NCBI RefSeq assembly: GCF_028688855.1
Contig: NZ_JAQTXI010000006.1
Coordinates: 1 to 64,000, forward strand
Reading direction: 5' to 3'
Length of the DNA: 64,000 bases
DNA from: Neomegalonema sp.
GTDB lineage: Bacteria > Pseudomonadota > Alphaproteobacteria > Rhodobacterales > Rhodobacteraceae
Shown one piece after another: positions 54,450-64,000 of this stretch; position 1 is the stretch's first letter; the number at the start of each line of letters is the position of its first letter. Under the pieces are notes generated by a model. The model saw only the letters and a program-made list of their open reading frames with translations. It was not told the DNA's origin and made no database searches. A program made the translations under genes and the position numbers.

Positions 54450-55385
54450 ATGTCTGACACTTCCTCCGGAGCCGAAGGCTCCTCACGCGTCCTGATGTTC
54501 GTCGGCGGCGGAGAGGATCCGCAATTGCGCCGCCTCGCCGAGGCCGCCCATGCGCGCGGGATCGGGATCGCGCCGATGATCACTCTGGACGAGGGGCCGC
54601 GCGGGGTCCTCTGGCGCCTCGGGCCGCAGGGCGCCGAGGCCATGACCGACGAACGCGGAGAGCCCCTGAAGGCCCACGCCGCCTTCCTGCGTCAGGACGT
54701 GTTCAGATATCTGCGCACCAGCAACGACATGGACAACGTGGACGCCCGCGCCTGGCGGGTGCTCATGGAGGCCTGGCTGGCCGCCAATCCTCAGGTGCGC
54801 CGCTTCAACCAGCGGTTCTTCCTGAAGGATTCGGCCAACAAGCCCTTCGCCCTGATCCAGGCGCAGCGGGCGGGGCTCCAGACGCCGCGCACGCTCCTGA
54901 CGGCTCTGGCCTCCGAGCTGCGCGCCTGGGCGCGGAAGGAGGAGGTGGTCTACAAGCCCATCGACGGCGGCGACCACTGCCGCGTGCTGACGGTGGAGAA
55001 TCTGGAGATGTACGGCGACGGCGTCCTGCCCCGGCCCTACATCTTTCAGGAAAGGCTCGTCGCGCCCGAGATCCGCATCTTCCGGGTGGGTCCGAAGTTC
55101 TTCGCCTTCCGGGTCGAATCGCCCTCTCTGGACTATCGCGAGAATCAGGACGCCCAGCTGACGCCCGTCGAGCCGCCCGCCGAGCTCCTGCCCGGCCTGA
55201 CGCAGGTTTCGGACGAACTCGGGCTGAACTTCTGCGCCGCCGACTTCAAGACCCGCGCCTCGGACGGCGCGCTCTGCTTCATGGAGATCAACTCCAACCC
55301 GATGTTCGCGGGCTTCGACATGGCTTGCGGCGGGGCGCTCTGCGCGGGGATGCTCGATGTCCTGATGGGCGACGAGCCGATCTGA
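54450..55385 (+). CDS. ATP-grasp ligase, candidate graspetide macrocyclase (RimK-like)
   Basis: A 311-residue ATP-grasp enzyme. The pre-ATP-grasp domain runs to about residue 120. RFFLKDSANKPFALIQAQ and VYKPIDGG (Lys169) are ATP-binding parts, YIFQERL the adenine-contact strand, and DFKT (Asp265) with FMEINSNPMF (Glu279, Asn281) the magnesium site. This closely resembles the MvdC/MvdD/PsnB-type enzymes that activate Glu/Asp carboxyls as acyl-phosphates and join them to Thr/Ser or Lys. Its place after four TTxxxGEE precursors makes ester macrocyclisation the best assignment. AGGAG at 54434 precedes the ATG. Glutathione synthase or a peptide ligase are weaker alternatives. Confidence 0.82.
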   Translation: MSDTSSGAEGSSRVLMFVGGGEDPQLRRLAEAAHARGIGIAPMITLDEGPRGVLWRLGPQGAEAMTDERGEPLKAHAAFLRQDVFRYLRTSNDMDNVDARAWRVLMEAWLAANPQVRRFNQRFFLKDSANKPFALIQAQRAGLQTPRTLLTALASELRAWARKEEVVYKPIDGGDHCRVLTVENLEMYGDGVLPRPYIFQERLVAPEIRIFRVGPKFFAFRVESPSLDYRENQDAQLTPVEPPAELLPGLTQVSDELGLNFCAADFKTRASDGALCFMEINSNPMFAGFDMACGGALCAGMLDVLMGDEPI

Positions 55386-55571
55386 GATCAAGAGGGAATA
55401 TGGAGGGTCCGGGCGAAGAAATTGCGTCTCTCTGGCGCAGGCGACGCTATATCTTCTCCCGAATAGTCTATTTTTGGCATAAATCCTGAAGGATCGATCT
55501 TGCCTCCCGGAATTGCGTCCCTTTATGGGTCGTTTCGAGAGGCCGGTGTCTTGGTTCAGGAGGTATGTCCC

Positions 55572-56687
55572 GTGTCGATCCATGTCGAGACCGCCGGTCG
55601 GCCCCGGACGCCCCTGATGCAAGGGGCCGCCGCGCTCGCCCTCGCGCTGACGCTTTCGGGCCTGACGGCGGGTCCGCTGGCGGCCCAGACCGCCGCGCCG
55701 CTCTTCGACGACCCCATGGAGGCGCTCCTCGACGCGCCCCGGGAGCCGGAGACGCGTCCCGCGCCCATCCCCTTCGAGCCCGCGCCCGAGCCGCGCTTCC
55801 AGAATCGTCCTGCGGCGCCCGCCGCGGCGGTCCGGACTCCCGCGACTCCTGCCGAGCCCCTCGCCGAGGCCGCGCCTTCCGCCGCCACTCTGGGATTCAG
55901 CGCCGAGCCCACCCGCATCGACGCCCAGAACCTCGGCAGGGCGGGCGCTCAGGTCGGGGCGCGCGGCGACGAGATCGTCCAGGGCGCCGCCCGGCGCTGG
56001 GGCCTCGCTCCGGCCACGCTCTACATGCTCGGCGCGCTGCTGGGCCTGCTGGGTCTGCTGCTGCTCGCGCGGCTTCTGGGCTTCGGGCAGAACCCGGTCA
56101 GGGAGACTCCGCCCCGGCGGCGCAAGCCCGCCGCCCGTCCCGCCGCGCGCACCCGCTCCGGAGAGGCCGCCGACGACTGGGAGGAGCAGGAGCCTGAAGA
56201 GGCCCGCTTCGCCGTCGCCGCCCGCCGCGCGAGCGCCCGCCCCTCCGCCCGGACGGGCGCCGCCTCCGCCTCCGCCGCCCGGGGCCGCCGCGAGCCCCCC
56301 GCCGCCGCTCCCGCGTCCGCGCCCGATGGAGATTGGGGCGAGGACTGGGCCGAGGCCGCGCCTTCCCGCGCCGGAGCTTCCGGCCGCGCGCCCGAAGCCT
56401 CCCGCGCGCCTGCGCCGCGTCGGCCCAATCTCGACCGTCTCGCGGCCTCCATCCGCGAGACCTGGCCCAAGGGCGAGCATCCCGAGGAGGGCGCGGTTTC
56501 TCCGGCCCGGGCTGCGGCGGCCCGCGTGGCGCGCGAATTCGCCGCCGAGGAGCCTCCGGCCGCGGCGTCGCGCCGCCCCTCCCGGAGCGCGCCCCGCGAC
56601 GGCGACTTCCTCGACGCGCTCGAAGCGGCGGGCGAGGGCGATCCTTCGGCGATGGACCGCGTCCGCGCCCTGACCCGCGCGAGGTGA
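55572..56687 (+). CDS. Ala/Pro-rich single-pass membrane protein, function unknown
   Basis: Not recognised. AGGAGG at 55558-55563 sits eight bases before GTG 55572, which fixes this start over an upstream TTG at 55500; 371 residues. A signal-like hydrophobic segment (QGAAALALALTLSGL, with PLAAQ after it) lies at residues 15-40, a membrane helix at about 149-170 (LYMLGALLGLLGLLLLARLLG), and between and after them low-complexity Ala/Pro/Arg/Glu sequence. The last 70 residues (RPNLDRLAASIRETWPKGE and DGDFLDALEAAGEGDPSAMD) look folded. The 186 bases before it include an A+T-rich promoter-like stretch (CTATTTTTGGCATAAATCC). It ends four bases before the next gene, so the two are co-transcribed. 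Confidence 0.6.
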   Translation: MSIHVETAGRPRTPLMQGAAALALALTLSGLTAGPLAAQTAAPLFDDPMEALLDAPREPETRPAPIPFEPAPEPRFQNRPAAPAAAVRTPATPAEPLAEAAPSAATLGFSAEPTRIDAQNLGRAGAQVGARGDEIVQGAARRWGLAPATLYMLGALLGLLGLLLLARLLGFGQNPVRETPPRRRKPAARPAARTRSGEAADDWEEQEPEEARFAVAARRASARPSARTGAASASAARGRREPPAAAPASAPDGDWGEDWAEAAPSRAGASGRAPEASRAPAPRRPNLDRLAASIRETWPKGEHPEEGAVSPARAAAARVAREFAAEEPPAAASRRPSRSAPRDGDFLDALEAAGEGDPSAMDRVRALTRAR

Positions 56688-56691
56688 TCCC

Positions 56692-58461
56692 ATGGCCGCC
56701 CTGACCGAAGACGCGCCGGATCCTCTCCGCGCGGAGGAAGTTCATCCGATGGCAAGACCCGCAGGCCAGGATGCGCCTTTGTCAGGGTTGCGGAAAACGG
56801 GACGCTCCATGCGCGATCTCACGGAAAACATGCGGTCTCCGGTCTTGCGGAGCTCCGGGCTCATTCTCGGTTGTCTGGCTCTTGCGGCGCTGGCGCTGGG
56901 CGCGGCGACGGGCGAATGGCTCGGCGCGGCGGCTCTCGCGGCGGCGGGGGCCCTTCTGGCGGCCAACTGGGCGAGCCTGCGGCGCTGGCTCGGGCTCGGC
57001 GCGGCGGAGTCGGGAGAGGAGTTCCTCCGCGAGGAGCTGGAGGAGGTCCGCAAGGTGTCCCATGACGCCGCCGAGGACCTCGCCCGCATGGAGGACATCC
57101 TCGAAGACCTCGTGAACGAGAGCCGCCGCGTGCTGGCCGAGAACACCGGCGCGGTCAACCAGATCAAGAACCGCCTGCTGACGCTCGATTCCTCCGAGAG
57201 CGGCGCCCATGGCCGTCTGAGCGCCCTCGAAGGGCGTCTGGAGATCCTCGACGAGGCCCTTGCGGCCCTGCGTCAGGCTCCGGCGGGGCGGGCTCCGGCG
57301 CGGTCGGCGGAGTCCTTCGCCTCCTCCTCTTCCTACGCCATGGATCCCGAGCCCTCGCCGCGCTTCGCCGCTCCGGAGCCCGAAGAGCCCGCGCGCCTTC
57401 TGCGCGAGACGCGCGACGCCGATCCGGCGGCCAGCTTCCTCGCCGATGTGGCGAGCTCCTCGGCGCGTCGGCGCCGACCCGATCCGGAGCCTGCGCCGCG
57501 CGCTGCGCCGCAATCCGCGCCGCAATCTACGCCTCCGGGGCCGGGGGATCTCGCCGAGAGCCTGCGCCACCGCGCCCGCGAGGCCCAGCAGGCCCGTCAG
57601 GACGCCGCCGCCCGTCAGCAGCAGCAGGCCCGCCCCCTCGCGCCGGAGCCCGCCCCGCCGCCTGCGGCGGACGCGGATGCTCTGGCCGCCCTGCGGCCTC
57701 TGGCTTCTCTGGCGGCGATGGCCGAGGGCGGGGCCGCGCCTCAGCCCCAGGCCCGCCGGACGCAACCTCCTCCTCCCGAGGCGAACGGCCAGAATCCGAA
57801 TGGCCAGAATCCGAACGGGCAGAGTCCGAACGGGCAGGGCGCCCGCGCGGCGGGTCCGGGCGGCCCCCGCCTCCTCGCGCTGGGCCAGAGCGCGCCGATC
57901 TACGCTCTGGCGCCGCGGGTGGTGGCGGGCCATGAGCTGGGCGTGGCGGAAGACGCCTCCCTGGCCGAGCGCCTGGCTCTGGCGGCGCAGAAGGTCGCCG
58001 AGCTGGCGGCCTCGGGGGTCGAGGAGGGCGTGCATCTGCCGCTGCGCGCGGCCCATCTGACGCCCGCCGCAGCCGCTGAGATCGAAGCCCTCCTGCGGGC
58101 GAATCCCGAGCTGGGGCGTCGTCTGGTGATTTCGGCGCCGCTCGGCGATCTCGCGGAGATCGCGGTGGAGCCCATCGACGCGCTGCGCGCTCATGGCGTG
58201 GCGCTGCGGGCGGACGTGCCCTCGCCGGAGGGGCTCAACGCCGAAACCTTCTCGCGGCTCAAGGTGGAGCTGGCGGCGGCGCCTTCGCTTCTGGCTCTGG
58301 CCATGGCGCCGCACGCCATGCAGATGGGCATGGCGCTGATGGCGACCGAAGTCGGCGATCCGGTGATGCTTCAGGCGCTCTCCATCGCGGGGATTCCGCT
58401 GGTCTCGGGCCCGGCGACCGAGCTTCTGGCTCAGGCGGGGCCTGCGCCGCGTCAGGCCTGA
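56692..58461 (+). CDS. membrane protein with coiled coil and degenerate EAL-like domain
   Basis: A 589-residue protein. Two hydrophobic helices near residues 55-95, a helical coiled-coil stretch at about 110-200 (ELEEVRKVSHDAAEDLARME), then 180 residues of Pro/Ala/Gln linker with an NPNGQ repeat. From about residue 395 the pattern of an EAL phosphodiesterase can be followed (RVVAGHELGV where EAL domains have an E-A-L, LPLRAAHLTP, LRAHGVALRADVP, LQALSIAGIPLVSGPATE), but the metal-binding acids are missing, so it is more likely a c-di-GMP sensor or a relic. ATG 56749, with GGAGGA ten bases upstream, is an alternative start. Confidence 0.6.
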   Translation: MAALTEDAPDPLRAEEVHPMARPAGQDAPLSGLRKTGRSMRDLTENMRSPVLRSSGLILGCLALAALALGAATGEWLGAAALAAAGALLAANWASLRRWLGLGAAESGEEFLREELEEVRKVSHDAAEDLARMEDILEDLVNESRRVLAENTGAVNQIKNRLLTLDSSESGAHGRLSALEGRLEILDEALAALRQAPAGRAPARSAESFASSSSYAMDPEPSPRFAAPEPEEPARLLRETRDADPAASFLADVASSSARRRRPDPEPAPRAAPQSAPQSTPPGPGDLAESLRHRAREAQQARQDAAARQQQQARPLAPEPAPPPAADADALAALRPLASLAAMAEGGAAPQPQARRTQPPPPEANGQNPNGQNPNGQSPNGQGARAAGPGGPRLLALGQSAPIYALAPRVVAGHELGVAEDASLAERLALAAQKVAELAASGVEEGVHLPLRAAHLTPAAAAEIEALLRANPELGRRLVISAPLGDLAEIAVEPIDALRAHGVALRADVPSPEGLNAETFSRLKVELAAAPSLLALAMAPHAMQMGMALMATEVGDPVMLQALSIAGIPLVSGPATELLAQAGPAPRQA

Positions 58462-58552
58462 GGCTCGGGGGCTGAGGGGCGGGGACTTGGCGGAGGCGGG
58501 GCGCCCGTGATAGGGCGGTCCCGCCTTTTCGTGCTGGACAGAAAGCCGCCCC

Positions 58553-59410
58553 ATGACCCGCCTGATCTCCGCGCTTTCCGATCTTTCTCCTGCGCCGCAA
58601 GCCCTGCTCTGCGACCTCTGGGGCGTGCTGCACGACGGCTTGCGGGTGTTTCCCGCCGCCGCCGAGGCCCTGACCGCCTATCGGGCGCGCGGAGGCAGGG
58701 TGCTTCTGCTGACCAACGCGCCGCGTCCTGCGGCCAGCGTGATCGCGCAGCTCGACGGTCTGGGCGCGCCGCGCGAGGCCTATGACGGGGTGGTCTCCTC
58801 GGGAGACGCCACGCGGGCCGAGCTCGAATCCGGGCGCTGGGGAGAGCGTCTGGTCTTCATCGGCGCCGACAAGGACGAGCCTCTGCTCGAAGGCCTGGCT
58901 CTGGAGCGCGTCGCGCCGGAGGCGGCGGATTCGGTGCTCTGCGCGGGCTTCGCCCATGACGACCGCGAGACCGTGGCGGATTACATCCCCCTGATGGAGC
59001 GGGCTCTGGCGCGGGGTCTGCGGATGCTCTGCGCGAATCCGGATCTGCTGATCCATCGCGGCGGGCGCGAGGTGCCTTGCGCGGGGGCTCTGGCCGAGTG
59101 GTATGCGCGGCAGGGCGGCGAGGTGGTCTTCACGGGCAAGCCGCATCGGCCGATCTACGATCTGGCGCTGACGCGGCTCGGGGAGATCCTGGGCGGGCCG
59201 CCGGATCTGGCGCGAGTCCTGGCGGTGGGCGACGGCCCGGCCACGGACGTCCTCGGCGCGCGTCAGGCGGGGATTCCGGCGCTCTTCGTGACGGGCGGCA
59301 TCGCCGTGCAGGACACCATGCAGGGCGGAGAGATCAGGCCCGACCTTCTCGACGCCTTCCTGAAGCGCCATGATCTGGCGCCTTCCTGGGCGATGGGCCA
59401 TCTGGCCTGA
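58553..59410 (+). CDS. TIGR01459-family HAD hydrolase (NagD-like, class IIA)
   Basis: A 285-residue HAD phosphatase. LLCDLWGVLHDGLRVFPAA is motif I (both aspartates present as DLWGVLHDG), LLLTNAPRP motif II, TGKPHRPIYDLAL motif III and AVGDGPATDVLGARQAG motif IV. The large cap between II and III is of the NagD/4-nitrophenylphosphatase type. Substrate unknown. It is followed 67 bases later by the isochorismatase-like gene. Confidence 0.9.
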   Translation: MTRLISALSDLSPAPQALLCDLWGVLHDGLRVFPAAAEALTAYRARGGRVLLLTNAPRPAASVIAQLDGLGAPREAYDGVVSSGDATRAELESGRWGERLVFIGADKDEPLLEGLALERVAPEAADSVLCAGFAHDDRETVADYIPLMERALARGLRMLCANPDLLIHRGGREVPCAGALAEWYARQGGEVVFTGKPHRPIYDLALTRLGEILGGPPDLARVLAVGDGPATDVLGARQAGIPALFVTGGIAVQDTMQGGEIRPDLLDAFLKRHDLAPSWAMGHLA

Positions 59411-59477
59411 GGCCTTTCCCTCGCGGCTCCGGATGGGGCAGACTGCCTTCCGCACAAGAAACCACAGGGAGGCCGTC

Positions 59478-60026
59478 ATGCTCATGCGCCGCGAGGAAAG
59501 CTTTCTGCTGATCGTCGATCTTCAGGGCAAGCTCATGCCCGCCATGCGGCGGGGAGATCAGGCCCTTGAGGTCAGCGGGCGTCTGATCCGGGCGGCGCGG
59601 GCTCTGGGGGTTCCGGTGCGGATCAGCGAGCATTGCGCGAATCGCATCGGCCCCACCGAAGAGGGTCTGCGCGCTCTGGCGCGGCCCGAGGAGATCCTCG
59701 CGAAGACGCATTTCTCCATCGCCGACGAGCCGCAGGCTCTGGCGGAGCTGCGGGCTCTGGGGCGGCCTCTGGCGGTGATCACGGGCGCCGAGGCCCATGT
59801 CTGCGTGCTGCAGAGCGCGCTGGGGCTCAAGGCGGCGGGCTTCGCGCCGGTGGTGGCGGCGGACGCCGTCTCCTCGCGCTTCGAGGCGGACGAGACGGCG
59901 GGTCTGGCGCGTCTGGCGGCGGCGGGAGTCCCGGTCGTCACCAGCGAGATGGTCATGTTCGAATGGACCGCCGACGCGCAGCACCCCGCCTTCCGCGAGA
60001 TCCTGGCGCTGATCAAGGAGAGGTGA
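59478..60026 (+). CDS. isochorismatase-family hydrolase (YcaC-like)
   Basis: A 182-residue cysteine hydrolase. The triad is Asp14 (LLIVDLQGKL), Lys76 (LAKTHFS) and Cys109 (EAHVCVLQSAL). The family cleaves amides and enol ethers in small metabolites; the closest general type is YcaC, substrate unknown. GGGAGG five bases before the ATG at 59478 fixes the start; longer upstream frame is not conserved-looking. It converges with the ABC-F gene. Confidence 0.88.
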   Translation: MLMRREESFLLIVDLQGKLMPAMRRGDQALEVSGRLIRAARALGVPVRISEHCANRIGPTEEGLRALARPEEILAKTHFSIADEPQALAELRALGRPLAVITGAEAHVCVLQSALGLKAAGFAPVVAADAVSSRFEADETAGLARLAAAGVPVVTSEMVMFEWTADAQHPAFREILALIKER

Positions 60027-60052
60027 GCGCGGCCCGAAAGGGCGCGGGAGCT

Positions 60053-61897
60053 TCAGCCTCCCGATCCCTCCTTGAGCGCCTCCAGCTCCAGCCATTCCTC
60101 TTCGGCGGCGGCCAGGGCGGCGCGACGCTCGATCAGGCCCGCGCCGGCCTTGGCGAAGGCGGCGGCGTCCTTCGCGTAAAGCGCCGGATTCGCGAGAAAG
60201 ACCTCCAGCTTGTCGATCTCGCGGGCGAATTTCTCCATTTCGCCGGGCAGAAGCTCCAGCCGCCGCGTCTGGGCGTAGTTGAGCTTCTTCGTCGCCGGAG
60301 CGGGAGCAGGGGCGGGGGCGGATTTCGGCGAGGTTCTGGAGGCGGTTTTCTGGAGGGCTCTCGGGGCGGGCGCCTCCGCCGAGGCCGCGATTCCGCCGCC
60401 CTGAGCGAGCATGTCGGTCCAGCCTCCGGCGTATTCGGTGGCGCCGCCCGCGCCGTCGAGCCAGACGACCGAGGTGGCCACCGCGTCGAGGAAGGCGCGG
60501 TCATGGCTGACCAGCAGCACCGAGCCGTCGTAATCGGCGAGCAGCTCCTGAAGCAGGTCGAGGGTTTCGAGGTCGAGGTCGTTGGTCGGCTCGTCGAGGA
60601 TCAGCAGGTTCGATTCCCGCGCCATGATCGCCGCGAGCAGCAGCCGCGCCCGTTCGCCGCCCGAGAGCGCCCCCACCGGACCCCGCGCCTGGCGCTCGTC
60701 GAAGAGGAACTCCTTGAGGTAGCCGACCACATGACGGGGCGTCCCGCGCACCATGATCTGGTCGTTCGAGCCCCTGGCCCCGAGCAGGGGGTCTCCGGTC
60801 AGGGTCTCCCAGAGCGAGATCGTCGGATCGAGCGTGCGGTCCTGATCCAGCCGCGCCGCGACGATGTTCGTGCCGAGCTTGATCTTGCCCGAATCCGGCG
60901 CGAGTTCGCCCGTGAGCATCTTGAGGAGGGTGGTCTTGCCCGCGCCGTTGGGCCCGGCGAGGGCCACGCGGTCGCCGCGCTGGACGATGATGGAGAAATC
61001 GTCGATCAGGCTGCGTCCGCCGAAGCTCTTCGAGATGTTTTCGGCCTCGATCAGCTTCTTGCCCGAGACCGGCCCGGATTCCAGAGCCATGGCGGCGGGG
61101 CCCTTGCGCAGCACCTGCGCGCGCCGTTCGCCGCGCAGCTCCTGGAGCCGCCGCAGACGCCCCTGATTGCGTTTGCGCCGCGCCGAGATGCCTTCCACCG
61201 CCCAGCGGCCTTCGGCCTTCAGGAAGCGGTCGAGCTTGTGGCGGCTCTGGTCCTCCTCCTCCCAGGTCTTGTCGCGCCAGGCCTCGAATTCGGCGAATCC
61301 GCGCTCCTGGCGGCGCAGCACGCCCCGGTCCAGCCAGAGCGTCGTCCGCGACAGCTTCTCCAGAAAGGCGCGGTCATGGCTGATGAGCGCGTAGCCCGTG
61401 CGCGTGCTCGACAGCTCCGCCTCCAGCCAGGAGATCGCCGAGATGTCGAGATGGTTGGTCGGCTCGTCGAGCAGCATGAAGTCGGGCTCTCCGGCGATCA
61501 TGCGCGCGAGGGCCGCGCGGCGCTTCTCTCCGCCCGAGGCGCCGGAGGTCTCGCGGGCGCCGTCGATGCGCAGGCCCTCCATGGCGACCTCGGCCTTGTA
61601 GGCCTCGTCTTCGGGCAGATCCGCCGCGACATATGCGCCGAGCGTCGCGAAGCCGGAGAAATCGGGGGCCTGCGGCAGATAGGCGATCTTCGCGCCGGGC
61701 TGCACGAAGCGCGTCCCCGAATCGGGGAGCGCCAGACCCGCCGCGATCTTCATCAGCGTGGATTTCCCCGAGCCGTTGCGCCCGACCAGACAGAACCTGT
61801 CTCCAGGCCCCGCCGAGAGGGAGACCCCCTCGAAGAGCGGCGCGCCGCCGAAGGTCAGCGAGAGGTCGGAGAGGACGAGCAGAGGCGAGGGCGCCAT
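60053..61897 (-). CDS. ABC-F family ATPase (Uup-like)
   Basis: A 614-residue protein with two ABC domains and no membrane segment. Walker A motifs are GRNGSGKST near residue 40 and GPNGAGKTT near residue 320; signatures SGGEKRRAALARM and LSGGERARLLLAA; Walker B FMLLDEPTNHLD and LLILDEPTNDLD. The interdomain linker (RWAVEGISARRKRNQGRLRR) and C-terminal coiled coil after residue 530 fit Uup, which binds ribosomes or DNA branch structures. It is divergent from dnaK. Confidence 0.9.
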   Translation of the reverse strand: MAPSPLLVLSDLSLTFGGAPLFEGVSLSAGPGDRFCLVGRNGSGKSTLMKIAAGLALPDSGTRFVQPGAKIAYLPQAPDFSGFATLGAYVAADLPEDEAYKAEVAMEGLRIDGARETSGASGGEKRRAALARMIAGEPDFMLLDEPTNHLDISAISWLEAELSSTRTGYALISHDRAFLEKLSRTTLWLDRGVLRRQERGFAEFEAWRDKTWEEEDQSRHKLDRFLKAEGRWAVEGISARRKRNQGRLRRLQELRGERRAQVLRKGPAAMALESGPVSGKKLIEAENISKSFGGRSLIDDFSIIVQRGDRVALAGPNGAGKTTLLKMLTGELAPDSGKIKLGTNIVAARLDQDRTLDPTISLWETLTGDPLLGARGSNDQIMVRGTPRHVVGYLKEFLFDERQARGPVGALSGGERARLLLAAIMARESNLLILDEPTNDLDLETLDLLQELLADYDGSVLLVSHDRAFLDAVATSVVWLDGAGGATEYAGGWTDMLAQGGGIAASAEAPAPRALQKTASRTSPKSAPAPAPAPATKKLNYAQTRRLELLPGEMEKFAREIDKLEVFLANPALYAKDAAAFAKAGAGLIERRAALAAAEEEWLELEALKEGSGG

Positions 61898-62053
61898 GAG
61901 GAGACTCCAGCCTGCGGAGAGGCTCTGGACGAGGGAAGGAGCGCCTTACCTAGAGCGCCGCGCCGCGCAAGGGAAGAGGGCGCAGGACAGGGAGGCGGCT
62001 CTCTCGGGACGCGAAGGCTTCGTCGGAAGGCCCCGCAAATTGCGCGCGGCTTT

Positions 62054-62082
62054 CTTGCGGCGTCGCGCGGACCTTCTTATAT
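62054..62082 (+). promoter_or_regulatory. candidate RpoH (sigma-32) promoter of dnaK
   Basis: CTTGCGG at 62054-62060 and CTTATAT at 62076-62082 fit the alphaproteobacterial heat-shock pattern CTTG, 17-18 bases, CnTATnT. It lies 120 bases before the dnaK start. Confidence 0.5.
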
Positions 62083-62155
62083 AGCCGCTGAAGCCGCTCC
62101 GGTCGGGAAGCCGACGGGGAGCTTCGACTCCGCCGAAACCATCTTCAGGGAAGCG

Positions 62156-62179
62156 GGCGAAAGGCGGAACGCTTTCGCC
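62156..62179 (+). promoter_or_regulatory. hairpin in the dnaK leader
   Basis: Perfect 8-bp inverted repeat GGCGAAAG (62156-62163) and CTTTCGCC (62172-62179) ending 23 bases before the start codon, in the predicted 5' leader. It could affect mRNA stability or act as an RNA thermosensor-like structure; no evidence beyond the fold. Confidence 0.5.
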
Positions 62180-62202
62180 CACGACGCCATACGAGGAAAG
62201 AC

Positions 62203-64000
<1,798 letters not shown>

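Larger units (their letters stand above)
61898..62202. promoter_or_regulatory. 305-bp divergent region between ABC-F gene and dnaK
   Basis: Holds the probable dnaK heat-shock promoter (62054-62082) and leader dyad (62156-62179). Nothing else was recognised; no CIRCE element is present. Confidence 0.5.

Noticed and set aside
62100..62202. CIRCE (HrcA) element upstream of dnaK
   Set aside because: The inverted repeat sequence and spacer do not match the CIRCE consensus TTAGCACTC-N9-GAGTGCTAA.

Overview
The window is very G+C-rich DNA whose gene content fits an alphaproteobacterium: an ATP12-type F1-ATPase chaperone, DUF1178, an SDHAF4-like DUF1674 protein, a phoR-pstSCAB-phoU-phoB locus, a PstA with an N-terminal extension, and an EF-P/EpmA pair. 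The genus cannot be fixed from sequence alone; a lineage near Rhodobacterales is a guess. Genes are densely packed, with many ATGA/GTGA/TGATG overlaps.

Layout. (1) 1-6613: housekeeping genes (Sel1-repeat protein cut by the window edge, fabI, a KamA-family radical SAM enzyme, HAD phosphatase, ATP12 chaperone, esterase, O-methyltransferase, DUF1178). A 60-bp tandem repeat made of covarying hairpins lies at 4365-4581. (2) 6759-14849: complete phosphate regulon phoR-pstS-C-A-B-phoU-phoB, with a strong hairpin terminator between pstS and pstC. (3) 14923-21666: MsbA-like ABC exporter, a four-gene polar amino acid importer and an NtrC-family regulator. (4) 22204-31988: OmpA-like lipoprotein, a radical SAM gene with two SOS-type boxes, efp/epmA divergent pair, htpX, glnE. 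(5) 32038-49471: exopolysaccharide/exosortase A (XrtA) locus, comprising O-ligase, glycosyltransferases, Wza-type export, chain-length protein, tyrosine kinase, outer-membrane barrel, ATPase, deacetylase, FemAB and an exosortase fused to EpsI. No PEP-CTERM substrate is visible. (6) 50350-55385: the most interesting region. Four repetitive precursor proteins together carry 32 intact copies of the octapeptide (T/S)TxxxGEE plus two degenerate ones, and are followed by an ATP-grasp ligase. This is the architecture of a plesiocin-type graspetide (omega-ester-linked RiPP) cluster. Two of the four precursors share a signal-peptide-like leader. (7) 55572-64000: two Ala/Pro-rich membrane proteins (one with a degenerate EAL-like domain), a HAD hydrolase, an isochorismatase-family hydrolase, an ABC-F ATPase and the 5' part of dnaK.

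How it fits together: the phosphate, amino acid and EF-P modules are ordinary core functions. The XrtA locus builds and exports an exopolysaccharide and sorts surface proteins. The graspetide genes directly downstream of it would make multi-core, ester-cross-linked peptides, at least two of which look exported. A dispersed two-hairpin element occurs both at 4365-4581 and, inverted, upstream of the fourth precursor at 53186-53286. No tRNA, rRNA, CRISPR array, insertion sequence or phage gene was recognised.
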